64,000 nucleotides of DNA from the NCBI RefSeq assembly GCF_014696715.1, contig NZ_JACJQO010000022.1, forward strand, positions 558,001 to 622,000. The letters are read 5' to 3'. The stretch's first letter is position 1; each line of letters opens with the position of its first letter. Shown here in pieces: positions 41,090 to 50,900 of the stretch. A model generated the notes under the pieces. It worked only from the letters and a program-made list of their open reading frames with translations, was not told where the DNA came from and made no database searches. Position numbers and translations under genes: made by a program. Source of the DNA: Pseudanabaena sp. FACHB-2040. Lineage in GTDB: Bacteria > Cyanobacteriota > Cyanobacteriia > Phormidesmidales > Phormidesmidaceae.

Positions 41090-42937
41090 CTAGCCCGTTT
41101 TTTGGCTGGGGTCTGCTATCGGATTAACCCAGGTAGGTTCTGGCTGAAGCGGCGCAGAAACGTCGGCAGTATGGTGCCACATCACCTGCTGCGGCTTACC
41201 AACTTCGATCTGGGCCTCTTCTAGGGCTAGCCAGACCCGACGGGTCATCTCGCGCCGCACATCAAACTGCTTCATCGGTTTGGTGATCAGCCAGACCCGA
41301 ATCACAATGCCTTCGTGGCTGGCCTGATCGATGCCGAGAACTTGCGGCGGCTCTAACAGCTTGCTGCCCCAAATGGGGTCTGTAAACAGCGCCTGCGCCA
41401 CGGTTTCTATCAGAGATAGGGCTTTTTTGAGGTCGGTGTCGTAGGCCACGGCGACAGAGAAATCAACCCGCGACCAGATCCGAGTCCAGTTTTCTACTAG
41501 GGTGATCTGGCTGTTGGGCACGGTGATCAAACGACCCTCCACATCACGCAGCTGAGTGATTCGCAAGTTGAGGTTTTCCACCAGCCCCGAAACCTGGCAC
41601 AGGGTGACATAGTCGCCAATGGCGTACTGGTCTTCGAGCAGGATCAAAAAGCCGTTGACCAGATCTTTGACCAGGCTTTGGGAGGCAAAGGAGATTGCCA
41701 AAGCCAAAATAGCGCTTAGTGTCAGTACCGAGCTTAACGATACTCCCAGCACATTCAAGGCCCAGCCTAGCCCCAACAGATATACGGCAGTGGTTTTGCA
41801 GCCTTTGAGCGATCGCACAATCGTCGGAATTCGCAGCGAGCGTCGCTGGTCGTCCTCTAGCAAGAAGTGGTTGTCTTCCCAGGCGCGGGCTAGGCGAACA
41901 ATGGCGATATTGCCAATTCGGTTAAGCAGGCCAACAGTAAACCAGATCAACAGGAGCGACAGCAGGCGAGTAGAGAGAATTTCGGCTAGAGGTGCCGTGG
42001 CTGGAAACAGCGCATAGATCCAAAGCAGGCCGCCTAGCCAGACCACCACTTGGCCCCACACTGTCAACCACAGCCCCAAGCCAATCAGGCTGAGTCGCCG
42101 CTCTAGCTTGAATTGCGATCGCAACCCCGCTAAAAACTGGTGTCGACCTGCTAGGCCGTCATCGTCATGCATTACGGCGGCGGCAGATCCAGTTGCCTCC
42201 TGCTGGTGGCGGCTCTCTAGCTGGCGGCAACGACGGGACAGCAGTAGCCACAGCAACCACAGCGCCAGACTGATAGCAATCATGCCAATCGCCATCAAAA
42301 ACGCCCGTCGGGCCTGCTGCTGCAAAACGTCGGGCTGCCGCTGGAGTAGCGCATCCACCAGGGTAGTTTGCAGTATTTCTCGCCAGCGTTCGGCCAACTC
42401 TGGCACCGTCAGGCTGTAATAGCGAGCATCTAGATCGCTCACCGTTAGCAGGGTTAAGGGCTGCAGGTGGTTAGCATCGGTAGCGATCAAAATGGTCTGA
42501 TTGTTTAGCCTAGCTATGCTTACCTGCAGCGTTTCAGGGTCATAGGCACTGCGATACATCTCCCAACCACCGCCGTTCGGCTCGGGGAAGAGGCCCGAGT
42601 CTGCCAGCCTTAGAATTTCTGCCAGGCTGTCTTCAATGGTCTCAGCCCGCCATTCCACCGGAATTTGAGTGCCTGGATTTTGCCGGTCAATCACCGCCGG
42701 AGCCACAACTCGAAACAGTTCTCGATTGGCTAGCCGCACTGGAGCAATCTCAAGCGAGCCTAACCGAGTCACCCCGTCAGGTAGCCTTGCCCCTTCCTGC
42801 ACCGCTCCGCTAGGGGGGGTAAACCCAGGCAGTTGCGCCCCGGCAAGTGCCCCTTGTCCAGCCAGCAAAAATACCAGCTGGAAGCTCAGCAGAAACCCAA
42901 CAATCCAACGACGGCGACGGCAGTGGGGAAACAGCAT
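41090..42937 (-). CDS. MscS-family mechanosensitive channel with large N-terminal region
   Basis: 615 residues. An N-terminal signal (FLLSFQLVFLLAGQGALAGA) is followed by about 170 residues outside the cytosol, then membrane helices from about 215 (AFLMAIGMIAISLALWLLWLL) and the conserved MscS core: VLTLSAILALAISFASQSLV is the pore helix TM3, followed by KDLVNGFLILLEDQYAIGDYV and the beta domain VSGLVENLNLRITQLRDVEG...VPNSQI. It releases solutes on osmotic downshift in general for the family. The C-terminus ends with a short polar tail. Placed alone; flanking genes unrelated. Confidence 0.92.
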   Translation of the reverse strand: MLFPHCRRRRWIVGFLLSFQLVFLLAGQGALAGAQLPGFTPPSGAVQEGARLPDGVTRLGSLEIAPVRLANRELFRVVAPAVIDRQNPGTQIPVEWRAETIEDSLAEILRLADSGLFPEPNGGGWEMYRSAYDPETLQVSIARLNNQTILIATDANHLQPLTLLTVSDLDARYYSLTVPELAERWREILQTTLVDALLQRQPDVLQQQARRAFLMAIGMIAISLALWLLWLLLSRRCRQLESRHQQEATGSAAAVMHDDDGLAGRHQFLAGLRSQFKLERRLSLIGLGLWLTVWGQVVVWLGGLLWIYALFPATAPLAEILSTRLLSLLLIWFTVGLLNRIGNIAIVRLARAWEDNHFLLEDDQRRSLRIPTIVRSLKGCKTTAVYLLGLGWALNVLGVSLSSVLTLSAILALAISFASQSLVKDLVNGFLILLEDQYAIGDYVTLCQVSGLVENLNLRITQLRDVEGRLITVPNSQITLVENWTRIWSRVDFSVAVAYDTDLKKALSLIETVAQALFTDPIWGSKLLEPPQVLGIDQASHEGIVIRVWLITKPMKQFDVRREMTRRVWLALEEAQIEVGKPQQVMWHHTADVSAPLQPEPTWVNPIADPSQKTG

Positions 42938-43200
42938 AGAGGCAAGGGGGCAGACAGGCCAAATACAGCGCTGGTCGTAAAACTCTGGGCAAGGTTAATC
43001 TAACCCACCTACCAGGGCGGTTGATGCGGTCAGTTCTCTCTATCTTGCTGCCAAAGGGCGCTTAATAAAATCCGCTGGTCTGCTCAGGTATTGCCTGGTT
43101 GTCCCCAGGATGCTCTCCTGAACTCTCCCACAACCGCAGCCAATTTCTTGACGAGAAAAAATTGGCGTGCTGAAATCGGCGTGCAGCATGAACACAGGCG

Positions 43201-44946
43201 ATGGGCAGTGGACTCTGGCATAAGCGACTTTTGCCCTGGGGCTTTCTTGCAGGGTTAGTTGGGCTGTGGCCGTTTTCTCTCCAGGTTAGGGGGCTGGCAG
43301 TCGAGACCAGTCCACTGCCTGCTGTCAATCCTCTACCTGCACAGGTCCACGCCTATGATTTGGGCCTTATAACCCTGATCCAAACCGGGGTAGCCGATGA
43401 GTTCAGAGAAATGCCGGTACCGCTGCGAGGAATCTTGGCCCGCCCCGAAGGGACTGGCCCCTTTCCTGTGGTTGTAATCCTCCATGGTCGGCACACCGGC
43501 TGCCACTTTGCCCCAATCTGGAGCGAAAGCACTTGGCCCTGCCCGATTGGGTCAGAAACTCGCTTTGACCAAGGTTTTACCTACTTGGCGGCGGCCCTAG
43601 CAGATCAGGGCTACCTGACCCTGGCCATTGACCTGAATGGAGCCTATGCCTTTGCCTACGGAGCAACGCTCCAAAACTACACGACCCTAGCCCATCAGCG
43701 CAGCCCCCAGATTTTAGCGGCCCATCTGTCGCGGCTTGCTGCTGCCAACCAAGGGGAAACCGTTGACTTTGGGGTGCCATTGACGGGACAGGCAGACCTG
43801 TCGCGGCTAGTGCTCATCGGGCACTCTATGGGCGGCGCAGGGGCAGTGTTTAGCAGGCTCAATCAGCCCTCAACTGGCTCCATGGCGATACCCCAACTAG
43901 GGCAATTGTCGGGCCTATTGTTAGTCGCGCCAACGCCGAGCCAGGCCATCTCCACGGCTCCTGAGGCTTACGAACTGCCGGACGTGCCCACTAGCGTTTT
44001 ACTCGGCGGGTGCGATCGCGACATTTACGATTTCAGCAGCCTCTACTATTTCGAGTCAGCGGGGCGGCAGCCACGCCAGCACTGGGCTGCCAGCGTTTTG
44101 ATTCCGGGAGCCAATCACAACTTCTTTAATCGAGCGCTAGCGGAAGACGACTACGCTCGCCAGCCTGACAATGAACCACTATGTAATGGTCAGAAACCCA
44201 CTTCTGAGGTCGATCGCTCCGCCTCGGTTCGCCTGTCTCGTGCTGCCCAGGAAACCTTTTTGATCGCCTACGCTACGGGCTTTCTCAAGCAGGTGTTTAA
44301 TCCTTCCGAAGCAGCTGGCTTAGCCCTAGCCCCCGAGCAGGCCGCACCAAGTCGCCTCTGGGATGTGCCGGTGCTGACCAACCTGCACCCCGGCCAAGGA
44401 CAGCAGCGGCTGCTAACGCTGGAACCGGCCAATGCTCCAGTGCTGGAGATCGCTCCGGAGCCAACTCCTAATCTCTCTATGCAAATTTGTCCTGCCCTGC
44501 AGCCTTGCGATCGCTTTTGGCGACCCCAGCCTCGCTTCCCGGCGGTGCTGCGGCTGAGTTGGCGGCAACGGCCCCAGTCCTTGCGCTTTTCCCTACCACC
44601 GGGGAGCCAAGATCTGCGCGACTTTGCCAGCCTGCAGCTGCGGGTGGCGGTCGATACCACCGATGCCCTGAACGATGGCCAGGTTGTAGCCTTTGCAGTG
44701 ATCCTGGAGGACCAGCAGGGGCGAGCCGTGCGGGTTGAGGTACCTGCGACTACTCCAGCTTTGCGCCCATCTCCAGCCGACCCCCGCTGGGGCTATCAGG
44801 GCATTCCTATCTACCCCAGCGCCATTCGCATTCCCCTGGCCCAATTTCAAGGGGTGGACTTGGCCGCGATCGCAACCCTCAGCCTAGTCTTTGATCAGAG
44901 CGATCGCGGCGTCCTTTACCTGGCCGACGCCGCTTTTCTACGATAA
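43201..44946 (+). CDS. Secreted alpha/beta-hydrolase with beta-rich C-terminal domain
   Basis: 581 residues. An N-terminal signal (LLPWGFLAGLVGLWPFSLQV) leads into an alpha/beta hydrolase of the dienelactone/PAF-acetylhydrolase kind: oxyanion strand FPVVVILHGRH, nucleophile elbow VLIGHSMGGAGAV (Ser), acid in LLGGCDRDIYD (Asp) and IPGANHNFFNR (His). So a full catalytic triad is present. Residues 420-581 form a beta-rich domain (LRFSLPPGSQDLRDFASLQL, VAFAVILEDQQGRAVRV) that may bind carbohydrate or cell surface. Probably acts outside the cytoplasm on an ester; substrate unknown. Start ATG without a strong ribosome-binding site. Confidence 0.82.
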   Translation: MGSGLWHKRLLPWGFLAGLVGLWPFSLQVRGLAVETSPLPAVNPLPAQVHAYDLGLITLIQTGVADEFREMPVPLRGILARPEGTGPFPVVVILHGRHTGCHFAPIWSESTWPCPIGSETRFDQGFTYLAAALADQGYLTLAIDLNGAYAFAYGATLQNYTTLAHQRSPQILAAHLSRLAAANQGETVDFGVPLTGQADLSRLVLIGHSMGGAGAVFSRLNQPSTGSMAIPQLGQLSGLLLVAPTPSQAISTAPEAYELPDVPTSVLLGGCDRDIYDFSSLYYFESAGRQPRQHWAASVLIPGANHNFFNRALAEDDYARQPDNEPLCNGQKPTSEVDRSASVRLSRAAQETFLIAYATGFLKQVFNPSEAAGLALAPEQAAPSRLWDVPVLTNLHPGQGQQRLLTLEPANAPVLEIAPEPTPNLSMQICPALQPCDRFWRPQPRFPAVLRLSWRQRPQSLRFSLPPGSQDLRDFASLQLRVAVDTTDALNDGQVVAFAVILEDQQGRAVRVEVPATTPALRPSPADPRWGYQGIPIYPSAIRIPLAQFQGVDLAAIATLSLVFDQSDRGVLYLADAAFLR

Positions 44947-45059
44947 AACTCGGACATTCCTCAGTGCCTTGCCAAATAAAGGGGTAATCACCGTTTACCG
45001 AAAGGCGATTATTTGCGACTATGGGGTTGCTAATTGAGCATCTATCCGGTTCCCTGTTT

Positions 45060-45572
45060 ATGATTTTTGTTGAAATTGTCGATTATCAGGCTGAAAAAGA
45101 AGTTATTCACAGCATCCGCTATGACGTTTTTGTCCAGGAACAGCAGGTTCCTGCCGACATCGAAATCGACAGGTGGGATCCTCTATCTATCCATGTGTTG
45201 GCGCGACAAGCAGGGCAGGCAGTTGGCACAGGTCGGCTGTTGCCTGATGGTCACATTGGGCGGGTAGCTGTTCGACGTCCTTGGCGGCACCAAGGTATTG
45301 GTCGCCTGCTCATGGAGCAGCTGCTGCAAACGGCTCGAGAGGAGGGACACCCCCAGGTTGTCCTATCAGCCCAGTGCCACGCCATTAATTTCTACCAAAA
45401 GCTAGGCTTTCAGGAGGAAGGCAAAGTTTATCTAGAGGCGGGTATCAAACACATCAAAATGGTGAAGCCCCTGCGGGTTCCTGCCAAGCTGACCTACGTC
45501 GCTCAGCCCCCAGAAACTTGCTCTGCCCAGTGGCGAAATCGAATCTTGGCTGCCACATACAATGGAGCCTGA
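45060..45572 (+). CDS. GNAT-family N-acetyltransferase
   Basis: Transfers an acetyl group from acetyl-CoA to an amine. Visible fold: EIVDYQAEKEVIHSIRYDVF, VLARQAGQAVGTGRLL, the acetyl-CoA loop GRVAVRRPWRHQGIGRLLME and LSAQCHAINFYQKLGFQEEG. It resembles the YjcF/ElaA type in which a short helix pair is followed by a compact core. Residues after 140 form an uncommon extra tail. I chose the ATG at 45060; an ATG at 45021 would add 13 residues and neither has a good ribosome-binding site. Its last 70 bases overlap the end of the next gene on the opposite strand. Confidence 0.87.
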   Translation: MIFVEIVDYQAEKEVIHSIRYDVFVQEQQVPADIEIDRWDPLSIHVLARQAGQAVGTGRLLPDGHIGRVAVRRPWRHQGIGRLLMEQLLQTAREEGHPQVVLSAQCHAINFYQKLGFQEEGKVYLEAGIKHIKMVKPLRVPAKLTYVAQPPETCSAQWRNRILAATYNGA

Positions 45573-46033
45573 TAGTATTCCCCCAGCAGCCAGAGCACCA
45601 TCAACAGGTGAATGAGTAAGGTTCCAGCAGCCCAGTAAAGGGGCAAATGCTCCCCTGGGCTGCCCTCTAGAGGCGGAAACACGTAGGCCGAGGTCGCCAC
45701 TAGGCCTGCAGGCACCAGCACCAGCGCCACGACCACGATCCACAGCATCAGGGTCATATCCCATTTGCCCTGGTAAATACTCTGCCAGCGATGCCCAATC
45801 CACCGCCAGGACATCGGCTGGCTGCTGTCAACAACCTGGACCGTTTGCTGCTCCAGGTTGACCTCAAAGATATGGCGGCAGAAGTTACAGGCAAAAGCAT
45901 CCATCAGCGTCATGGCTTCAATCTGGCCATGACGACAGACAGGGCACAGATAGGTGCTGCCACTGTCTACACTTAGTCCTCGCGAGCTTTCTAAAGGCCG
46001 ACCTGGCTTAGGCTTGGATGCGAAGAGGGGCAT
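45503..46033 (-). CDS. Zinc-ribbon membrane protein of unknown function
   Basis: 176 residues. A zinc ribbon is visible as YLCPVCRHGQIE and FACNFCRHIFEVN, and two membrane helices follow (MTLMLWIVVVALVLVPAGLV and LYWAAGTLLIHLLMVLWLLG). The ending QAPLYVAAKIRFRHW is cytosolic by charge. Such proteins are conserved among cyanobacteria without function. The 3' 70 bp overlap the GNAT gene coding in the reverse direction. Good start ATG at 46031-46033 with gagccta upstream; no strong ribosome-binding site. Confidence 0.8.
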   Translation of the reverse strand: MPLFASKPKPGRPLESSRGLSVDSGSTYLCPVCRHGQIEAMTLMDAFACNFCRHIFEVNLEQQTVQVVDSSQPMSWRWIGHRWQSIYQGKWDMTLMLWIVVVALVLVPAGLVATSAYVFPPLEGSPGEHLPLYWAAGTLLIHLLMVLWLLGEYYQAPLYVAAKIRFRHWAEQVSGG

Positions 46034-46106
46034 AGGCTCAAGGACTTAAAGGAGTTAAAGGGGCTTTAACGTGTCTGCAGAAAGACCTCGACCCGTTGAC
46101 TCTAGC

Positions 46107-46886
46107 CTAAAACAATCCTGCTAGAGCCGCACTCCCTACAGAGCGGTAAAATTCCTGCCCGTTGTACTCCAGCACTACAACTGGTTCCGAGTTAGACAAA
46201 TCGATCCGCTTAACCCGCACTTGGCCGCCCGCAATTAACTCGCCTGCTCGCACATAGCGGCTGGTCATCACCCCCGGCTCTTTGACAATTAGGCTGACGT
46301 GATCGCCAATCTGGGCTACCCCGCTAATCTCAATTCGATCCACCGGGCTTTGGGGCTGGGCAAAGGGCTGATCGCTGCTCAGCGGCATTGTCGGAGCCGC
46401 CGCAACTGGGCCTAGATTGGGCAGCGGGACCATCATCGTCGGCAGTGGCGGCAGGGCCTGGGTAGCAGCCACTGGAATGAGGGGTAGATCTTGAACCGGA
46501 GCGGGAGCGGCAGTGGCAGCCACAGGAGCAGCTGCTGCTGGCCGCTTAAGCGCACCTGGTCCTGGTAAGACAATGGGGGCAAAGGGGTCGGGGCGGCCTG
46601 CTACGACTGTCTCCAGACGAACTTCTTGAGGAGTAGATTTGAGCAAGCCCGGATCGGCCAGTCGCAGGGTTGAGGTAGAGGGTACAAAAGGGCTTGTCTG
46701 GAATGCGATCGCAGCCTCACCCCCTTCTCCTGTAGCACCAGAGACAGGCGTGAGCGCAGGATCAGGCGCTCCACTCGTTAAAATCCTAATACCACTGCCT
46801 ACCCCTAAAGCAATCAATGCACTGGCAGCCAGCACCATGCCGATCTGGCGGTTTGAGAGTTTTGACAATGAAGGTTTCTGCGACAT
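46107..46886 (-). CDS. Membrane-anchored protein with Pro/Ala-rich stalk and beta domain (PilP-like)
   Basis: 259 residues. One N-terminal membrane helix (IGMVLAASALIALGVGSGI), a long Ala/Pro linker, a GRPDPFAPIVLPGPG segment like the DPF motif of pilus assembly protein PilP, and a C-terminal beta domain (RIEISGVAQIGDHVSLIVKE, SRYVRAGELIAGGQVRVKRI, VVVLEYNGQEFYRSVG). The order suggests a periplasmic tether of a cell-envelope machine, similar to PilP, but no pil gene is next to it, so this is only a structural likeness. Confidence 0.7.
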   Translation of the reverse strand: MSQKPSLSKLSNRQIGMVLAASALIALGVGSGIRILTSGAPDPALTPVSGATGEGGEAAIAFQTSPFVPSTSTLRLADPGLLKSTPQEVRLETVVAGRPDPFAPIVLPGPGALKRPAAAAPVAATAAPAPVQDLPLIPVAATQALPPLPTMMVPLPNLGPVAAAPTMPLSSDQPFAQPQSPVDRIEISGVAQIGDHVSLIVKEPGVMTSRYVRAGELIAGGQVRVKRIDLSNSEPVVVLEYNGQEFYRSVGSAALAGLF

Positions 46887-46985
46887 AACCGACTCCCCAC
46901 AATCACCCCAGTAGGATAGCTAATTCTGGGGAAAGTGGCGCAGCATCGGCTAGACAGCTTTTAGGTAATTTGCAAGCAGATTCGA

Positions 46986-47243
46986 CTAGCGGCTTTCACC
47001 TGCTCCTTGAGCGATCAGTCGCCTTTGGCTCAGGGTCTGCAGCTGCAGCAGCAGGGCATCGGCCTCAGCCTGCAGATGCAAAAGTTCGACCTGATGATCT
47101 AGCTGGTAAGGATAGTGCTTGATCTCGACCCAGCAGATCTTCTCATCTGTTGCGGGTGTCGTCTCGTGCTGGGAAGACTCAGTCCCAGCCGGAATTTCTA
47201 CCTTAGATGTCCCAGTATTTGGTACGTCAACTTGGGCGTTCAT
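46986..47243 (-). CDS. Small conserved-looking protein of unknown function
   Basis: 85 residues. A polar, disordered N-terminal half is followed by WVEIKHYPYQLDHQVELLHL and QAEADALLLQLQTLSQRRLI, which read like a well-kept short helix pair. I chose the ATG at 47241-47243; a GTG two codons upstream is possible. Lies 100 bp beyond the PilP-like gene on the same strand, possibly co-transcribed. Confidence 0.6.
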   Translation of the reverse strand: MNAQVDVPNTGTSKVEIPAGTESSQHETTPATDEKICWVEIKHYPYQLDHQVELLHLQAEADALLLQLQTLSQRRLIAQGAGESR

Positions 47244-47519
47244 TGCCACTCACACCAATAGAGAAATGTACTTAGCGGAAACGTACTTATGCAAAGAACG
47301 TTAAGACATTTTAACCTCAATGTCTAGGCTAGATGGTATCTGTTAGGCGTCAGCCTTTCAGCTACTCCCTGTGGCGATTCAGCAACTGGCTTTCCCCGAG
47401 GCGCATTGGCTAACGACTGGCCCAGCCCACAGGTTAGACTAAAAGATGCAGGACTGCGGTTGTGGTCGGGACCCGTCGACCGTTGGTTAAATGCCGTTGT
47501 GTTTTGAGTCTGAGACATC

Positions 47520-48641
47520 GTGACCCTAAGTTTAAATCCCCTAACCGCTAAAGGTGACGGCTTGTCACCCTCCCAGGCTGCCGTAAAATTTTGGCCTGGC
47601 CTCATAGAAGCCTACCGGCCCTACCTGCCGGTTTCTGAAACCACGCCTGTCGTGACTCTGTGCGAAGGCAACACACCTCTGATTCCTGCACCCTCCCTAA
47701 TGGAGCGCATTGGTCGCTCGGTCAAGGTATTTGTAAAGTACGACGGTCTCAACCCTACCGGCAGCTTTAAAGACCGGGGCATGACGATGGCCGTTTCTAA
47801 AGCTAAAGAAATAGGGGCTCAGGCTGTCATCTGTGCCAGCACCGGCAATACCTCAGCGGCGGCTGCGGCCTACGCTCGCCGGGGCGGCCTGCGTGCCTTT
47901 GTGCTCATTCCCGATGGCTATGTGGCGGTCGGCAAACTGGCTCAAGCCCTACTTTATGGGGCTGAAATCCTGGCGATTAAGGGCAATTTTGATACAGCGC
48001 TAAATATGGTGCAGGATCTGGCCAAAAGCTACCCGGTCAACCTGGTCAACTCAGTCAATCCCTACCGGCTAGAAGGCCAAAAAACAGCCGCTTTTGAAAT
48101 TGTTGACATGCTGGGCGATGCCCCCGACTGGCTTTGTATTCCGGTGGGCAATGCTGGCAATATTACCGCCTACTGGATGGGATTTTGCGAGTACCACCAG
48201 CGGGGTCAGTCAAGCCGCCTGCCTCAGATGATGGGCTTTCAAGCTGCCGGGGCAGCCCCGCTAGTACTCGGTCACAAGGTGAGCGATCCTCACACGCTGG
48301 CGACTGCTATTCGCATCGGCAACCCGGCCAGCTGGGATAAGGCGGTGGCGGCCAAGGAAGCCAGTCAGGGCCAGTTCCATGCCGTTACGGATGAAGAAAT
48401 TCTTGATGCCTACCGGCTACTGGCGGCAGAAGAGGGGATTTTCTGTGAGCCTGCTAGCGCTGCTTCGGTCGCTGGGCTGCTCAAGGTTAAAGATCAGGTG
48501 CCAGCTGGGGCAACCGTAGTTTGTGTGTTGACCGGCAATGGTTTAAAGGACCCTGATACGGCCATTAATCACAGTCAAAACCAGGTTAAGGCAGGACTAG
48601 AGCCCGACCCTGTGACTCTGGCCCGAGCAATGGGTTTCTAG
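47520..48641 (+). CDS. thrC: Threonine synthase
   Basis: PLP enzyme converting O-phosphohomoserine to threonine in the cytosol. The PLP lysine lies in [38 protein letters not shown] binds the cofactor phosphate/substrate; [16 protein letters not shown] and [14 protein letters not shown] complete the fold. 373 residues is typical of the short, type-II-like cyanobacterial enzyme without the plant regulatory extension. Start codon is GTG at 47520. Confidence 0.94.
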   Translation: MTLSLNPLTAKGDGLSPSQAAVKFWPGLIEAYRPYLPVSETTPVVTLCEGNTPLIPAPSLMERIGRSVKVFVKYDGLNPTGSFKDRGMTMAVSKAKEIGAQAVICASTGNTSAAAAAYARRGGLRAFVLIPDGYVAVGKLAQALLYGAEILAIKGNFDTALNMVQDLAKSYPVNLVNSVNPYRLEGQKTAAFEIVDMLGDAPDWLCIPVGNAGNITAYWMGFCEYHQRGQSSRLPQMMGFQAAGAAPLVLGHKVSDPHTLATAIRIGNPASWDKAVAAKEASQGQFHAVTDEEILDAYRLLAAEEGIFCEPASAASVAGLLKVKDQVPAGATVVCVLTGNGLKDPDTAINHSQNQVKAGLEPDPVTLARAMGF

Positions 48642-48672
48642 CGCGTCTGGCTAGAGTGTCTGGCGCAAGGGT

Positions 48673-49146
48673 CTAACTGCGATCGCGCTCTGCTCCCTGC
48701 CCGGCTTTAACAATTGCCGAGGAGGCCTGCTCTGCCTTGAGCATGTCAAAGGTATCGCCTAGGGCAGTGGTGAGGCTTTGGCGGGTCTGCTCATGAGCCT
48801 CTTTTTCAGCTTTTAACTGCTGAGTTAGGCTCTGGCACAGATTCAAAGTCTTTTGAAGCTTAGTTTCAAGGGCGTCTCCAGCAGCCGTCTCGCCCTGGGC
48901 AGCGACTAGGTCGGTCGGCCCAGCGCCAGTTGGGCTGTCCTTCAGCTGCTTAAGTTCAGCTTCTAGGGTCTGCAGATGCGATCGCAAAGCTTCAGACTCA
49001 GTGCGTCGCTGCCGCGCTTCTGTTTCATAGAGCCGCCGCCAATTGGCTGCACTAGCATAGGCCTGATCTCTCTCTTTTTGAGTATCTGCCAGCTGCCGCT
49101 GCAGGGTTCGAATTTCCGCTAACCACTGGCTCACATCATAGGACAT
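48673..49146 (-). CDS. Coiled-coil protein of unknown function
   Basis: 157 residues, almost wholly alpha-helical with heptad patterns: SQWLAEIRTLQRQLADTQKE, ALRSHLQTLEAELKQLKD, and after an Ala/Gly linker LQKTLNLCQSLTQQLKAEKE. No signal or membrane segment. The opening MSYDVSQWLAEI is probably conserved in cyanobacteria. It converges on thrC and lies just downstream of the protease gene on the same strand. Confidence 0.7.
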   Translation of the reverse strand: MSYDVSQWLAEIRTLQRQLADTQKERDQAYASAANWRRLYETEARQRRTESEALRSHLQTLEAELKQLKDSPTGAGPTDLVAAQGETAAGDALETKLQKTLNLCQSLTQQLKAEKEAHEQTRQSLTTALGDTFDMLKAEQASSAIVKAGQGAERDRS

Positions 49147-49201
49147 AGCCGACCCACCTCATCCATCAATGCAATCAGGGTACTCTAGCAGGTGTTTGCA
49201 C

Positions 49202-50677
49202 CTAAAACAGAAGCTGACTCAACAGCGGGGGTAATGGCAACACAATCATCACCAGCAGCGCCAACGTTGCTAACCCCAGCGCATCCCGCCGATTATCCAG
49301 CTCACTGACATCATTCAAAGCAGGTTCATCTACAGCCGGAATAAAAAACAGTAGGATTGCCCACAGCAGCAGTTCCGGATGCACCGCTACCAGGAACAGC
49401 ACCAAAATGCGAGTAATTTGCCCAATGATGGCCCCCATTCGTTGACCATACATAGCATGTACCAAGTGCCCTCCATCTAGCTGCCCCACCGGCATCAGGT
49501 TAAGCGCAGTGACTACCAGCCCCAGGCAGCCCGAAATCGCTACCGGATGAAGATGAACTGCCGTTTCCGCCGTCAAAGCTCCCCCTAGCGCCAGCTTACT
49601 CAGCAGCGCTAACAGCACCGAGGTTCGCGGATCCATTGCCTCAAAGTTCAGCAAGCTGGCCGTCTCTGGCAGAGGCACCAGCTCTGAATGGGCTAGCCCC
49701 CACAGCAGCAGCGGCAAAGTCACTATCAGGCCGCTCAGCGGTCCGGCAATGCCGACATCAAAGAGAGCCCGCCGATTAGGCACCGGAGAGCGCATCTGAA
49801 TAAACGCCCCAAACGTGCCGAGAAAGAACGGCACCGGAATGAAATAAGGCAGAGTGGCCTTAATCTGGTGGCGACGGGCTACCAGGTAGTGCCCCATCTC
49901 GTGGCACCCCAGAATAAACAGCAGTGAGAAGGCGTAGGCCAAGCCCTGAGCTAGGAGCCGGGGATTGCCCTGCAGCTGCTCATCGGTAACGCCCGCAATA
50001 AAGGTGCCTACCCAGGTAGTCGTAAATAGAGTAGTGACCAGCAGCCCTAACGCAATAGCAGGCCGGGTAAGCTTTTTATTTGAGGTCGCTGAGTCACTTT
50101 GCCCTTGAGGATTGGGCACTAGCGCGAAAAAAGGCTTGCCCTGACCGCCCTCCTGAAACACCACCAAAAATCGATTTCCAAACCGCTCCTGAACGTTCTC
50201 GCTCACAGTCTGATAAGCCACTGTGGGCGATGTTCGCAGCTGCCCTCGGCAGATCATGGCTTGAGGTCGGTACTCAATGTTCTGAAGGTAATACACTGTC
50301 CAGGGGAAGCAGTGCTGTAGAGCACTCTCTTCTTCCTTGTTGATAGGGCGCAGAAGCGGTTTGGGGATATTGGATAAAGCGGAGGTGGCGGTTGCCGCTG
50401 GGTCTTCTTGAGAAGCAGCCGTCTTGGGTAGGGGAATGCGGCCCCACTGGATTAAAAACCAGTAAAGCAGCGGACAGACTACAAACAAAATCAGCAGCAA
50501 CCCTGCAGGAGCAGGTTCATCTCTACCCCGAACCACCATCCACCCTGCCAGGGTAAAGGCGGGCAGCATCATTACCAGCCACAGCAGCCAGGTCGGCGTT
50601 CGGGTGATGTTAGCGACGCTACGCTTCACCACGAAATAGGTAAAAACGCTCAGTAAGAGCAGCCAGATGAGCAACAT
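49202..50677 (-). CDS. Site-2-type membrane metalloprotease (M50), EGY-like
   Basis: Intramembrane protease of 491 residues with seven or more hydrophobic segments. The zinc site is LFILGCHEMGHYLVARRHQI and the C-terminal ligand region NLMPVGQLDGGHLVHAMYGQ, both intact. The soluble N-terminal domain between the first helices and the catalytic core (NIEYRPQAMICRGQLRTSPT, NRFLVVFQEGG) is the part shared with plastid EGY proteins. In plants EGY proteins affect chloroplast development; the cyanobacterial substrate is unknown. Confidence 0.9.
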   Translation of the reverse strand: MLLIWLLLLSVFTYFVVKRSVANITRTPTWLLWLVMMLPAFTLAGWMVVRGRDEPAPAGLLLILFVVCPLLYWFLIQWGRIPLPKTAASQEDPAATATSALSNIPKPLLRPINKEEESALQHCFPWTVYYLQNIEYRPQAMICRGQLRTSPTVAYQTVSENVQERFGNRFLVVFQEGGQGKPFFALVPNPQGQSDSATSNKKLTRPAIALGLLVTTLFTTTWVGTFIAGVTDEQLQGNPRLLAQGLAYAFSLLFILGCHEMGHYLVARRHQIKATLPYFIPVPFFLGTFGAFIQMRSPVPNRRALFDVGIAGPLSGLIVTLPLLLWGLAHSELVPLPETASLLNFEAMDPRTSVLLALLSKLALGGALTAETAVHLHPVAISGCLGLVVTALNLMPVGQLDGGHLVHAMYGQRMGAIIGQITRILVLFLVAVHPELLLWAILLFFIPAVDEPALNDVSELDNRRDALGLATLALLVMIVLPLPPLLSQLLF

Positions 50678-50900
50678 TTGGGGTGTTTGATTTGCCAGAG
50701 TACAGGGAGCAGAGGCCCTAGTCTCCCATGATGCCTTATCTTTCGAGAAAGCAGTAAGCGCCCTAGTCTACGATTGGCCCTAGAACTCGCGTTGTTTAAG
50801 CGGCAAGCCTTTTCTCTAGGGGATTTCCTGAATCGGGATCAAGGCGGCAAGAATCCGGTAAGATAGCTGGTTCTGCTTCATGGTAGCGCTAGGGATGTCT

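Noticed and set aside
47324-47605. Minus-strand frame over the start of thrC
   Set aside because: Shadow of thrC and its promoter; composition not protein-like.
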